DNA of 64,000 bases. It comes from Liolophura sinensis (Eukaryota > Mollusca > Polyplacophora > Chitonida > Chitonidae). The notes under the pieces were generated by a model, which was given only the letters and a program-made list of their open reading frames with translations, ran no database searches and was not told where the DNA came from. Location: NCBI RefSeq assembly GCF_032854445.1, contig NC_088300.1, forward strand, positions 42,401,682-42,465,681, in the 5' to 3' direction. Shown here in pieces: positions 33,896 to 44,627 of this stretch (the first letter of the stretch is position 1; each line of letters opens with the position of its first letter). Position numbers and translations under genes: made by a program.

Positions 33896-36800
33896 CTAAC
33901 TGCTGCCTTTCACATCTGCATCAGGACTGAATTGGAGAGTTGCCACAGTAGGACAGGCATCAGCTGCCGTGCGAAGAACTGTATCAGAATCAAGGACAGG
34001 TTGGATGTTGGCTGATAACTTTGGACCAATGCCTGATTCAGGTTTAGATTGACTTGTGATTGTATCATCAGCAGTGTCCATGTCCTGATAATCAGGAACT
34101 AAGGACCACTTAGAAGCCGTTTGTGCTTTGGTCACAGAACTGGATGTGGTATCTTCTGCCTGGACACAGTTCTTCATGTCACCAATGGCACTGCCGTCAT
34201 GATTGTTCTCTTTAAGTTCTGCATTTCCTGACTTTGTCTTGTCATTTCTCGAACTTTCACTATTCTTTATAGCTGAACTTCTAAAAAAAAATATGTCACA
34301 AGTCCAGATTGTAACATAAACAAATGTACATTTTGATCAGATGCAATTGTGAACTTGTGACAAACTGATTGGAAAAAGAATGAGCAAGCATGGAATACAG
34401 AAGATCACGGGTTAGTTGTCCATCCTGCCAAATAATTTATAATTCTCTGGGAATTGTTTTCTAGATCAAGAATGAAACACATAGCTCATTTGCTTAACAG
34501 CTTGGAAAAATTACAGATTAATAGCTAAGTAAGGCATTTCATACTTGAAGTACTTACAGTACTGCCACAGATGTAAAATTGTATCGAAAAACAGACAGAA
34601 AGACAGACAGACATGTACAATTGTGCAGTAGAGGGAAACTGCCAAAGATTTTGTTTTTGAAGACTGTTTCAAGATATACAAACATTTACTTTCATGCCAA
34701 ATGTTGCGGTCAGCAAAGGCAAACAAAATCAAAAACATTTACCTTTCCTCGCTACAACTGCGGCTTCTGCTTCGGCTTCTGCTGCGGCTATTATGGTCTC
34801 TACTACGACTCCTTCCGTCCCTGCTTCTGCGATGTTTGCTGTACTTTTTGCTGTCCTTGTTATCACTCTTACGATTCTTGCTGTGGCTCATTCGCTCTTT
34901 GCTGCAGCTCCTTTGGTCCTTGCTATGGTTTTTGCGGTCACTGCTGTGACTCCTGTGGTCTTTGCTCTGCATCTTACGGTCTTTGCTATTACTTTTACGG
35001 TTTTTGCTGTTGGTTTTACGGTCATTACTATTGCTTTTGTGATCCTCACTACGGCTTTTGCGATCCTCGCTACAGCTTCTCCGATCCTTCTTCAAGTTGT
35101 TACCACGACTGCTTCGGTCCTTACTTCTGCGCCCTTGACCTCTACTACGGCTCCTTCTGTCATGACTATGGCTCCTTCCCTCATGACTACGACTTCTCCT
35201 CTCTGGACTACGGCTATTTTGTCTCCTACTCTCTCTGCTAGTACTCCTACTATTACTGCGACTGCTAGGACTTCTGCTACGACGTCTACGACCATGGCTT
35301 CGTGAACGCCGACGCTTTGATCGTCTTGAAGCAGACCGGCTCCGTGACCTTGAATATGACCTTCAGAAATAGCCAGTCACATGTATTTGTTAGGATACAA
35401 TAAAAATGTTACAACATGTATCAGCGGCAGTAATGGCTTAGTAAAAGAAAAAATAGCAGACAGCCAAATAGGAGTACAAACACCAAATCATCTCTGTTGT
35501 ATATATACATATATATATATATGTGTGTGTATGTACACGGGAGAAATAAAGTGACCATATGTAAGTCAGTATAAGAGGTAAAATGTTTTTCTCTTAATAT
35601 TTAACAAATTTATAACAGCACATTTCAGACATTTTCATAAAATCACACATATAAAGGGATAATGTCAAGTGCTATGCATCATAATTTGTTTGATAATTAT
35701 CAAATATTCACAGTCTGAGTTTGATAAAGACTAATACAAGTAAGAATGGTCAAATTCAATGTGAACTTGAGTGTATAGACAATTAATGTTCTACAGATTT
35801 AGGGTCACTGTATGATAAGAGACTGATGATGAGAGAAGCGGCTTGACATTATCCCCATTTGTGCCGAGGCTAGTTGACTACACATGTACATAATTGGGGG
35901 TGTCAAATACTCACCACCTGCAGTTCTGGGCCAGGTGTACCCTTTACAATAAATTGAGCAGCACTAGCTCTATCCACCATCACACACCTGCTTTCTTTCA
36001 CTCCTTATCTAGGATCCACCATTTTAAGTCATACAGGCCAGGCCTGACACAAGCCTAACCAATCTACCATACTGTTATCACCAGGCCTGAATCATGAAAA
36101 CACAGCCACAGAAAAAAAACAGTACTAATTCATTCAAAATAGAGCCCAAAATGTACTTGTCAAACCCACAATTATATAAAGGAAGTATAAGGGAGAAAAG
36201 GATTGCAGCAAACACAAAAGCTGAAACAATGACAATATGATATACCCATTTTCCGTCTGATAATGCTCACATTTCACTGATGTAATCTGTACTTTTAAAT
36301 ATACAATTAAACAACATCATAATGGATCCAATGGAAATTTTGAAGCTAAAATTATATACCAACCATTTAAATCCCAGAAACAGTTCAAAGTAAATGCATC
36401 CAACCTTATGCAATATAAGAAGTGGACACATAAATATGGCATCGACTATACAAAACTTAATAAACTTAACTTTTTTTCCTTACATAATCTTACTTGAGAT
36501 ACTGCATCCTCCCAAACAACAATGTTAAATATATTTACAGGAAAAAAAGGCACAAAAACTGGTTTACGATGTCTTGTTAAAGTAGGTACTCAGCTCTCTA
36601 GCAATGGTTGGAGACAGTGATTTGTCCTGAAGTAGCACAATTGCTGTCATTCTAAAATGCTGTTCACAGACCAAGCAATTTTCAAGCACTTTTTGTTTCT
36701 TGAATTTTTCAATTTTCTTCTTGAAGAACCCATACACATACATACTAAATTTAAATATGAGACAAATGTCAGTTTGATTTGTATTTCCAACACCAATTTT

Positions 36801-38848
36801 TGAAAGGTCATTTGCAATTCAACAAAAAGATGTGCCATTTACCCAGAGATATCTGGAAGCCTAATAGTTGAATTTCACCTAAAGTTTGGTATATAGAAAG
36901 ACCTTAAAATTATACTATGACATTTGTTTTTTTCTCACAAGAAATTAACCAAACCCTATATGGTGACTGAATCTATCAGAAACAAGCAAATTGTGTCACT
37001 TCAAAATATTAAACTTCAGGTGAAATAAAGAATAGTAAAAAATCACACAACTTTAAAAAATATAAACTTTGAGTTCACAATGAAACAGGGAAAGAGAGAG
37101 GACACAAAGGTTAACAATGGCTAATGTTTATACTGGGAATAACCATCGGCTTCATGAAAAAGACAATGAGGATTGTGGATGTACATTTTGTTTAAATTTT
37201 CAAATTTTCCTTTAAGATACACTTAAATCCAGCCATGACTTGACCAACATGACGTGCACTGATAAGACAGGCTTTTAATAGAAAAAACTAAGATGTAATA
37301 ATGCTTGATCCCGACTTGGCAAGAGTAATCTTAAATTTTTGAAGGATATTACACTCTTGTATCCATTTGAGAAGATAGCTTGGTTTACGAGAGAGGAAAA
37401 ATAATCACTGCTTTTTGCATTCAAAGCTCAATGCATGTGGTTGGCTGTAAAATATGTGGTTCACATTGAACCACAAGAGGTCAAATCTCCTAAATGCAGA
37501 TTAATAGTTCATAAATATAAGTTATCTTGCAGAGAAAGTAAGAAATTCACCAAAGATAATCTTAATGCTACCTTAAAGGTAAAAGAATTCTATGTACGTT
37601 AGAAGAAGAGAGACTGATTAAAGGGTTACCTTTTGCTGTAGCGCCACTTGCTACCCCAGATGTCATTGCAATCTCGTGAAAAGTGACCCTTCTCACCACA
37701 CTGGTAACACCTTAAGGAAGGATCAAAACTCTGCCGCTTTCTTCCCCGTGTTCTAGGACGGGCATAGGTTACACGTATCCTTCCACCAGAAAGCACCCTG
37801 GAAACACACATTTGTATAAAACTCTTGGAAGGAAAGATGGAAGGTAAGTAGGCAAATATATCTGTGCTGTGATTCACACTGAATAATTATAAATATAGTA
37901 CACTTAAGTCATAACTCCAAGAAACAAAAAGAAAAACATGTTTGCATCGAAATTTCAGTTTAACCACAATCAGGAAGATTCAATAAGCCAATTGAAATAT
38001 CAAAACAAACACGCTTTGCTTGTCGCTTCTGAGATCTATGGCTGGTCTATTGTGTACATGAATGTATGTCTGTCCTTTGACTATCTTGACATTTATGCTG
38101 ATTCAACTGATATACTTGCTGGGTGTACATGCTGTGCCTATTGTGGAAAATTTGTGTTTATATTTTTATTTATTTATTTGATTAGTGTTTTACGCCGTAC
38201 TCAAGAATATTTCACTTATACGACCGCGGCCAGCATTATGGTGGGTGGAAACCGGGCAGTGCCCGGGAGAAACCCACAACCATCCGCAGGTTGCTGGCAG
38301 ACCTTCCCACGTACGGCCGGAGAGGAAGCCAGCATGAGCTGGACTTGAACTCACAGCGACCGCATTGGTGAGATACTCCTGGGTAACCGACTGAGCCACG
38401 GAGGCCCCTGGTAAAATTGTGTATGCAAATTAGGGAATGGTGACATCATAAATCTATTCAACAGCCACTGCACTATTCTATCCAGTCACAAGGACTGTAA
38501 ACTGACGACAAATACTAACACCTTTTCCTTCTGTGTAACACCTCAACCTATAGGTTATCATAAACATAATATTCGAGAAAAGAGAAATATAAGAGAAAAC
38601 ACTAAACAATATTTCTACAATTGATGTCTTGTCTGTAGGCTACTTACTGCCCATTCATCTCCTTTATAGCCATGTCAGCTTCCTTTTTGCGTCTGTACAC
38701 AATGAAAGCAAAACAAGGTGGGTTTTTGGCAACCCAGATATCAGTGATTTTGCCAAATTTCTCAAACTGTTTGATGAGTTCCCGTCGAGAGGGTTCAATT
38801 CCCAGATCTGCCACATGAACTCTGAATTCATTCTGATAGGGACTTCGA

Positions 38849-38879
<31 letters not shown>

Positions 38880-38925
38880 TTCGGCTACGGCTGGAGCTTC
38901 TGCTGTACGACCTTCTTTTACCCAT
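33896..38925 (-). CDS. SR-family RNA-binding protein, RS-RRM-CCHC-RS, 482 aa
   Basis: Exons in transcript order: 38925-38648, 37797-37630, 35360-34743, 34280-33896. All GT/AG, all phase 2, total 1449 nt. Such proteins bind pre-mRNA in the nucleus and steer splice-site choice. Residues 2-28 are an RS block (SRSRSRSRS). An RRM follows at about 34-108, with VHVADL as RNP2 and CFAFIVYR as RNP1. A CCHC knuckle, CYQCGEKGHFSRDC, is at 123-136. Exon 3 encodes about 205 residues of RS sequence grading into S/K/D-rich repeats (SKDRK, SEDRK). The last ~127 residues are acidic and Ser/Thr-rich. An RS block ahead of the RRM is unusual for the SRSF3/7 group, though the RRM plus knuckle order is that of SRSF7. 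I do not recognise a named orthologue. An acceptor-like 'acaccag' just upstream of the ATG suggests a 5' UTR intron. Confidence 0.88.
35497..35536. repeat. (TA)n/(TG)n microsatellite
   Basis: Runs of ta and tg ('atatatatatatatgtgtgtg') in the second intron of the SR gene. Confidence 0.8.
38163..38410 (-). repeat. SINE family A, near full length, in SR gene intron 1
   Basis: Minus-strand copy from 'ggggcctccgtggctcagtc' through B box 'gagttcaagtccagctcatg' to tail 'cgtaaaacactaatcaaata'. A few bases around the end of the A-box region are missing relative to 15941-16204. Confidence 0.88.
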
Positions 38926-39212
38926 ATTATTTTTTTAACCTGGTGTAAGACAAGGCAATAGTTAAGTTGGCAATCTATGTACATGTTGAAACAATTACAC
39001 AATACACAACTTAATTAAGACAAACATACATTGTTAAACATGGTTTGATAGTTAATACAGGGCCCTATGCACTGGAGACTTTCAGAAATGTTTTCAATGA
39101 CATTTAAAATTATACAGTTTCAAGTGAATGGAGTGGAGCTCATTAATTAATACTAATTCTGGGGTGGCTTCATTGGCCATGTCATTTAATGAGCTCTCTT
39201 GAGGAGCATCTA

Positions 39213-40713
39213 CACTCTTCAAAAAAAGAAACGCAAAACCCAAATATCAATGTAAATTTGATGTTATTCAAGGACATGTAGATCAGCGGAAAACAGAGAT
39301 ACATGAATGAAATTTTATGGAGCAATGCATTGCTATGTTGTCCATATTTCATGGGAATAACAGTCATCACAGTCATTACTGCTGTCCACCTTGTATGACC
39401 ACCTCCAGCTGCTACTACTGCCCGACACCTCCTGGGTACAGATCGAATCAGTCGTTGGATGTTTTGTTGCGGAATCCTTCTCCATTCCTCCTGCAGCATG
39501 TGGAACAATTGTTGAAGATTCCTTGGTGGAATACGACGTTGACACACCCGTCTATCGATCTGATCCCAAAGGTGTTCAACTGCGTTTAGATCCGGGGATT
39601 TGGGCACCAGGGAAGGGTATTGATGTTGTTATTGGCCAGGTAGTCCACGGTGGCACGTGCTGTGTGGGGCCTGGCGTTGTCCTGTTGGAAGAGCTGCCGT
39701 TGAAGGTCAACAAGGCGAAGGACGTGCGGGCGGAGAATCTGGTTGATGTATCGATTGGCCGTCAGATTGCCTTGGACAAGCACAAGCTCCGATCTGCGGG
39801 TGTATGAGATCGCTCCCCACACCATAACACTCCCTCCACCGAATCTGTCCACCTGTCTGATGCAGTGAGGAGCAAAACATTCATGACGTCGTCTGTAGAC
39901 ACGGTCTCTACCATCACGTCGCCTGAGGAGATAACGGGATTCATCGCTAAACCATATGCGCCTCCAGTTTGCCAGGTTCCATGGCAGCACCGTGGTACAC
40001 CATCTCGCTCGTCGACGTCGAAGTAGTCATGTCAAGGACGGGGCAACTTTTGGACGTTTGGCACGTATTCCTACTTCTCGGAGACAGTTCCTGATTGTCT
40101 GATCGGAAACTCTTCGGGCTTCAAACTGTTCTTGTGCTGTGTCCCGGGCGGTACGATGGCGGTCTCGTAGGTGGGTTACCCAGATGTACCGATCTTGGGC
40201 AGGTGTGGTGACTCTAGATCTTCCTGATCTTGGACGGTCATTTGTCAAATTTGTTTGACGAAATCGATCCCACAACCGAGTTATTGTGCTGGGATGAACT
40301 TTGAAGATCCTTGCCACCTCACTCTTTGATTCGCCAGCTTGCAATCGTCCAATTGCCTGATTTCGGTCGGCAGCGTTGAGACGTCCCATTTTCGTGTATA
40401 GTACTTGCAAATATATTGGATAAAATTGTGAGATTCGTTTGGGTCCTTTATAGTCACATGCTGTACTCATGTTTTGCACGTGACAAACAATCATTGTGCC
40501 TGAACTTCGTGCTGCACGACATCAACGCACATCATAACAATCCTAATTGATAAAACCGTTCAAAACCATTTTTGGTTGCGTTTGGTCAAGGATGATCTTC
40601 TGAAACATTCCAGTAACAATGTGCAACCCTACAAAACTGTTTGAGTTAACATGTGTACAAAATAGTAAGAATCATTTTTGAATTTCATTTTGCGTTTCTT
40701 TTTCTGAAGAGTG
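39213..40713 (-). mobile_element. Tc1/mariner element, 1501 bp, both inverted repeats and TA duplications
   Basis: The ends are inverted repeats of about 26 bases: left 'cactcttcaaaaaaagaaac', right end 'gtttctttttctgaagagtg', with 'gcaaaa/ttttgc' inside. TA flanks both sides (39211-39212, 40714-40715). The transposase is on the minus strand, beginning at 40389. The element lies in the intergenic gap between two head-to-head SR genes. Confidence 0.95.
39376..40389 (-). pseudogene. Tc1-type transposase, nearly intact
   Basis: The start MGRLNAADRNQAIGRLQAG opens a paired helix-turn-helix DNA-binding region (SEVARIFKVHPSTITRLW). The catalytic DDE/D blocks follow in order: FSDESRYLL, then QQDNARPHTA, then PDLNAVEHLWDQ. 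This is the usual Tc1 D..D34E layout. One in-frame TGA follows RPKVAPSLT near 40024, and one single-base frame change lies just ahead of PDLNAVEHLWD near 39595. Length and the rest of the frame are otherwise complete, and the original stop is lost so the frame runs on. Two lesions and conserved ends suggest a moderately recent death. Confidence 0.92.
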
Positions 40714-40929
40714 TATATCCGAAAGGCTAGATTTAATAGCAATGATGTGGCCGACCATAGTGTGACTAGATGGTTATATGAATGGTCAACAAGTTATTAT
40801 ACATTTAAAATATGATTAAGAGTTGGACAAGTGAAAAGCTGATCACTTGAAGAACAAGATTTCTATACTGTTATTATATTACCATCAAAGATGGAAGCAG
40901 TGAAACTCCACTACCACGGAGCTACATCA

Positions 40930-41410
40930 CTGACACAAATTATGTTACCCTTACAGCGCTGCTATTGAGTTACCCTACAGCCACTGTGTTACCTTGCTGC
41001 AACTGAATTACCCTAAAGCCACTGAATCACCCTACTGTCACTGAGCTGTCCTGTTGCGACTGGATTACCCTACATCCACTGAGTTACTCTACTGCAGAAA
41101 CTGAGTTACCCTACGGTCAAAACCGAATTACCATACTGCCACTGAGTTAACCCTCCTGCACCCGAGTTACCCTACTGCCACTGAGTTATCCCACTTTCAC
41201 TGAGTAGCCAAACAACTACACAGTTACCTCACTGCTGCTGAGTTACCCTACTGCCACTGAGTTATCCCACTTTCACTGAGTAGCTACACAACTACACAGT
41301 TACCTCACTGCTACTGAGTTATCCTGCTGCCACTGAGTTAATTACCCTACTGTCAATACGTTGCCCCACTGCCACTGAGATACCACACAATCACCCAGTT
41401 ACCATAGTGT
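40930..41410. repeat. Degenerate ~20-bp tandem repeat
   Basis: Repeats of 'cactgagttaccctactgc' with much variation (ttatcccactttcactgag, gctactgagttatcctgc). At about 41160-41340 a longer block of roughly 80 bases is doubled. Confidence 0.8.
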
Positions 41411-42744
41411 ACAACTGTGTAGAAATATGCATGGTGGCATCATGACAACTTGAAATACAGTCATGTCTTAAAGCAGCAGTAAGCTACAAACTAGGCCTAC
41501 CTGAGGAAGCTAGGCCATGTGACAGGGATAACCTGATAATGATATAACGTGGTAACAATGTCTAATGTATGTTGCATTAGACACCATACTGCCAGAAAGA
41601 CTGAGTCTGACTGACTGTACATGTATCTTTGTCTGTAAAAGACAGGACCATCATGTGACCAGAACGTACCAAAAGGTGTTAAACCCGCCTTCGTTTTGGT
41701 GAACGATGGGTACAACCCACGTAGTCGGATCAATATATTAACCGTCTAGCAGAAAATACGACAGGGGCTTTTCCTTTTTCAACTCATTGTCGCAAGTTTT
41801 ATGGGTGAATCTCTTGAAAATGAAATTAAACGATAATTAAAATGTATTTATTTAGAGGCCATGGGACATATGTGGACTTAGGTCATTTTATAAAATTTTC
41901 CAATGAAATTAAAAATCCATTTTCGAATATATTTGTACTAGTTGTGAGTTTTTAAATTCCGTTCATCCTTTGAATCAAACCGAGGCTGGCGTCGCAGGAA
42001 AACCCTGTCGAGAGGGAAGGAAATTTTTGCTAGGTATTATCTTCATACTTTTGCCGTTTACAGAATCTTCTGTTGATTTTTGTTTTGTGCAGCATGTTTG
42101 CTCCGCTATTTTTCATACTAACTTGACTTGGTAGGAGCTAGGTCTATGCCAGTGTTAGGTATTCACGGTCAAAAAATTTTCAGACTTGCCCTCTCCTGTT
42201 CACGCTTGGAGTTCAAGGACAAACATTTTTTAACCGTGCTTGCTTTTCACAGACCACAGTCAACAACAAAACAATTATTACCTTGTTTAGCTATAGTGTT
42301 ATCTGTTTTAAGCTGTTTATATACTGTTAAAGGCTTATGTAAAGATGAGGGTTATATTTACGTGTAACTTTCTACGTCACTACCTACGTCAATTTATTCA
42401 TGCTCCGCTGAATCCTGCTGGCTAGATATGGAGGAAATCCTTTTCAGATGTAGTTCACGTGACAAAGGCATGTGACACACACACATGCTCATTCAACCCT
42501 TACCATGTTCATCTGTCTTAAAGGCCTATAATTACCATGTTCTAGCACATCTACTCGAGTGGTGTAGAGTGTAGACACCCGACATGCTGTCTGCTGGAAG
42601 TTTGAATCCAGAGAATTTCACAAGTAAATCCTTTCAGAGAAAGTATAATTTGTGAAGCAGCATTAAATAAATGATAGAGAGACATGTGACAGAAACTAGA
42701 ATGATAAATGTCTTATTAGTGCTCTCGTTCTTTCTATGCAAAGT
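41411..42744. other. Intergenic gap between head-to-head SR genes; likely first exons and promoters
   Basis: No protein frame is convincing. Because both flanking SR genes have an acceptor just before their ATG, their untranslated first exons should lie in this gap or near it. See the CRE-like cluster at 42362-42392. Confidence 0.35.
42362..42392. promoter_or_regulatory. CRE-like cluster (two TACGTCA sites)
   Basis: The bases 'tctacgtcactacctacgtcaa' style segment holds two TACGTCA words 12 bases apart, with 'ttacgtgtaa' just upstream. TGACGTA is the variant CREB/ATF half-palindrome. Location between two divergent SR genes makes a shared promoter possible. This is inference from motif and position only. 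Confidence 0.25.
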
Positions 42745-43072
42745 GAGTGAGTGCTTGGGGTTTAACGTTGTACTTAACATCATATGACGATGGACGAATC
42801 CTTAGAGTGCATGTAATGTGCCTCCTTGTTGCAGGCAGATTTCCCCCGCTCTTTTATCTAGTGCTGCTTCACTGAGACACTTTACCAGAGGCAAGTAAGC
42901 CGCACCACCCGAGCTATTATACTGGTACGGGTCAACCAGTTGTTGCACTATCCCCTTCATGCTGAACGCCAAGTCTTAGGTGTGACTCTACACAACTGTT
43001 GTACAAAGGATAGACCCTGGATCTACTGCTCCCAAAGCGGACGCTCTACCAACTGTGCTTTGACGGCTGGTA
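42745..43072 (-). repeat. SINE family B, near full length
   Basis: Minus orientation, with tail 'gagtgagtgcttggggttta' at the left and head 'cggacgctctaccaactgtg' at the right. Flanks 'atgcaaagtga' and 'atgtaaagtga' form a one-mismatch target duplication. There are internal deletions relative to 31446-31810. Confidence 0.8.
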
Positions 43073-43499
43073 AATGTAAAGTGAACATCAATTCATGTGA
43101 CCATGAGAAAAAAAAATGACATCAGAATCTATGGGGAAATTAACATGTAAATAGAACCCTAGTCCTTACAACTCCCCTGTTAAATCCCTTCATTTTTATT
43201 TGAAAGGTTATGGAATATTATCTATACGACTGTTGTACAAAAGTTTCACCAAAAGTCTTGTCGTATCTAAACCACAACTTACCAAGAGATACTTTTCAAG
43301 TGCTGTAAATAAGCCAAATCAGCATTTCAGGAGTCTGGCCAGTGCACAGAAATTTGGATGAGACTGGTAGGGGGTTTGACTCTTGCAAATTAATGCAACT
43401 GAAAGAGGTGACTTTACCATTGTTACTAGATAGAATACATATCTTACTTGAGTATGTTTGCTTAATAGCACAGCAGCTATCCTAAAATCACATTTTTTA

Positions 43500-43760
43500 G
43501 CGACGTTAGTTCAAACCAGGTTTTGGTCATACCAAAGACTTTGAAAATGGCTTTGCTGCATCGCATAGCATTCAGCACATATAGGTTAGAGCAAGGAAAG
43601 TGGACTGGTTGTCTCTGTGTCAGTTTATTTGACGGAGGCTAATCCACATTTTCTGTTTAGAACTTGCAGCAGATATTGTAATAAGTTTCAGTCAGAAGTC
43701 GCTCCATTTGAATTGAAATTAGAGGTTCCATACAATGTTGCTAGTGCTGAATTACCTGCG
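43500..43760 (+). repeat. SINE family C, partial
   Basis: Matches 25437-25800 from 'ttggtcataccaaagacttt' through 'cattcagcacatataggtta' onward; diverged toward its right end. Confidence 0.6.
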
Positions 43761-43823
43761 CACCTGATCTTCTTATTTCACCTACATAGAAGCACTGGTC
43801 TTTTAATTGTTTCCTCTTAATTA

Positions 43824-44140
43824 GCACTCCTGACAGCTCAGTTGGTAGAGCATCCACTTTGGAAGTGGTAGATCCAGAGCAAATTGTGGGTCAGATCACA
43901 CATTGGTCCTTAAAAAAAGCAGTTTTGACTTCCTTGGTGTTCAGCATTAAGGGGACAGTGCAAGGACTCTTTGACCCGTATCTGTTTAATGGCTGGGAGT
44001 GGGGCAGTTTACTTGGCTTTTCTCGGTGAAACAGCAATAGCTAGAAGAGCTTTGAAAATCATGCACTCTAAGGACTCGTTCATTGTTATATGACGAAAAT
44101 AAAGCATGACTTTAAACTCCAAGCACTCACTCTTAGTTCA
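43824..44140 (+). repeat. SINE family B, near full length, + orientation
   Basis: The head 'gacagctcagttggtagagc' is an excellent tRNA A-box region, with 'gtgggtcagatcacac' as B-box remnant. The core 'gacccgtatctgtttaatgg' and the tail 'actttaaactccaagcactc' follow. It has diverged too far to fold as a tRNA. Confidence 0.8.
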
Positions 44141-44224
44141 TAGTTAGATTTTTGCCCAGTAAATTCATTTAAATAATATTTTGATTAACAAAGTCTTTAA
44201 TACATGCTTTCATTTGCACCTCCT

Positions 44225-44560
44225 TTGTGTGCCCGTACGGCTTATGTCAAAGGCGTCACGCCTTAAAAGTTGGGAGACCCGGGATCAAACCAGGGTCGGG
44301 TCATACCAAAGACTTTAAAAAATGGTATATTGCTACTTTGCTTGACGCTCCACACTGAGAGCACTTTATCACAATATCACAATAAGTTTTTGTCAGAAAA
44401 TTTGGACCAGACTGAGTAGGTTTCATGTCTGGTGTTAGGGATGGTACTTCAGTGATGGCAACAATGGTAGCATGGACTCACAGTATATCCTATGTCCACA
44501 CGCCTAATGACTCATTGTGACTGATAAATATATGATGTAAAACTCAAGCATACATACCTA
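44225..44560 (+). repeat. SINE family C, near full length
   Basis: Carries 'ccgggatcaaaccagggtcg' (B box), 'cataccaaagactttaaaaa' and the tail 'gatgtaaaactcaagcatac'. It ends about 40 bases before the acceptor of the SRSF7-like start exon. Confidence 0.75.
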
Positions 44561-44627
44561 CATAAGTAATTGAATACTCACTCGTGAAATTGTTGTCTTA
44601 CAGTCCAAGACAGGAAATTTCTCCAAG

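Noticed and set aside
34579-35305. Plus-strand frames of about 200 codons
   Set aside because: Antisense shadow of the RS-coding exon 35360-34743, whose minus frame is spliced in phase with RRM and knuckle exons.
39317-39807. Plus-strand frames over the Tc1 element
   Set aside because: Antisense shadow of the transposase.
41497-41733. Minus-strand 78-codon frame
   Set aside because: No family match, no splice partner, and AT-rich repeat-like context.
43824-43900. Functional tRNA gene
   Set aside because: A and B boxes are present but the acceptor stem and anticodon arm do not pair, and the sequence continues as SINE family B.
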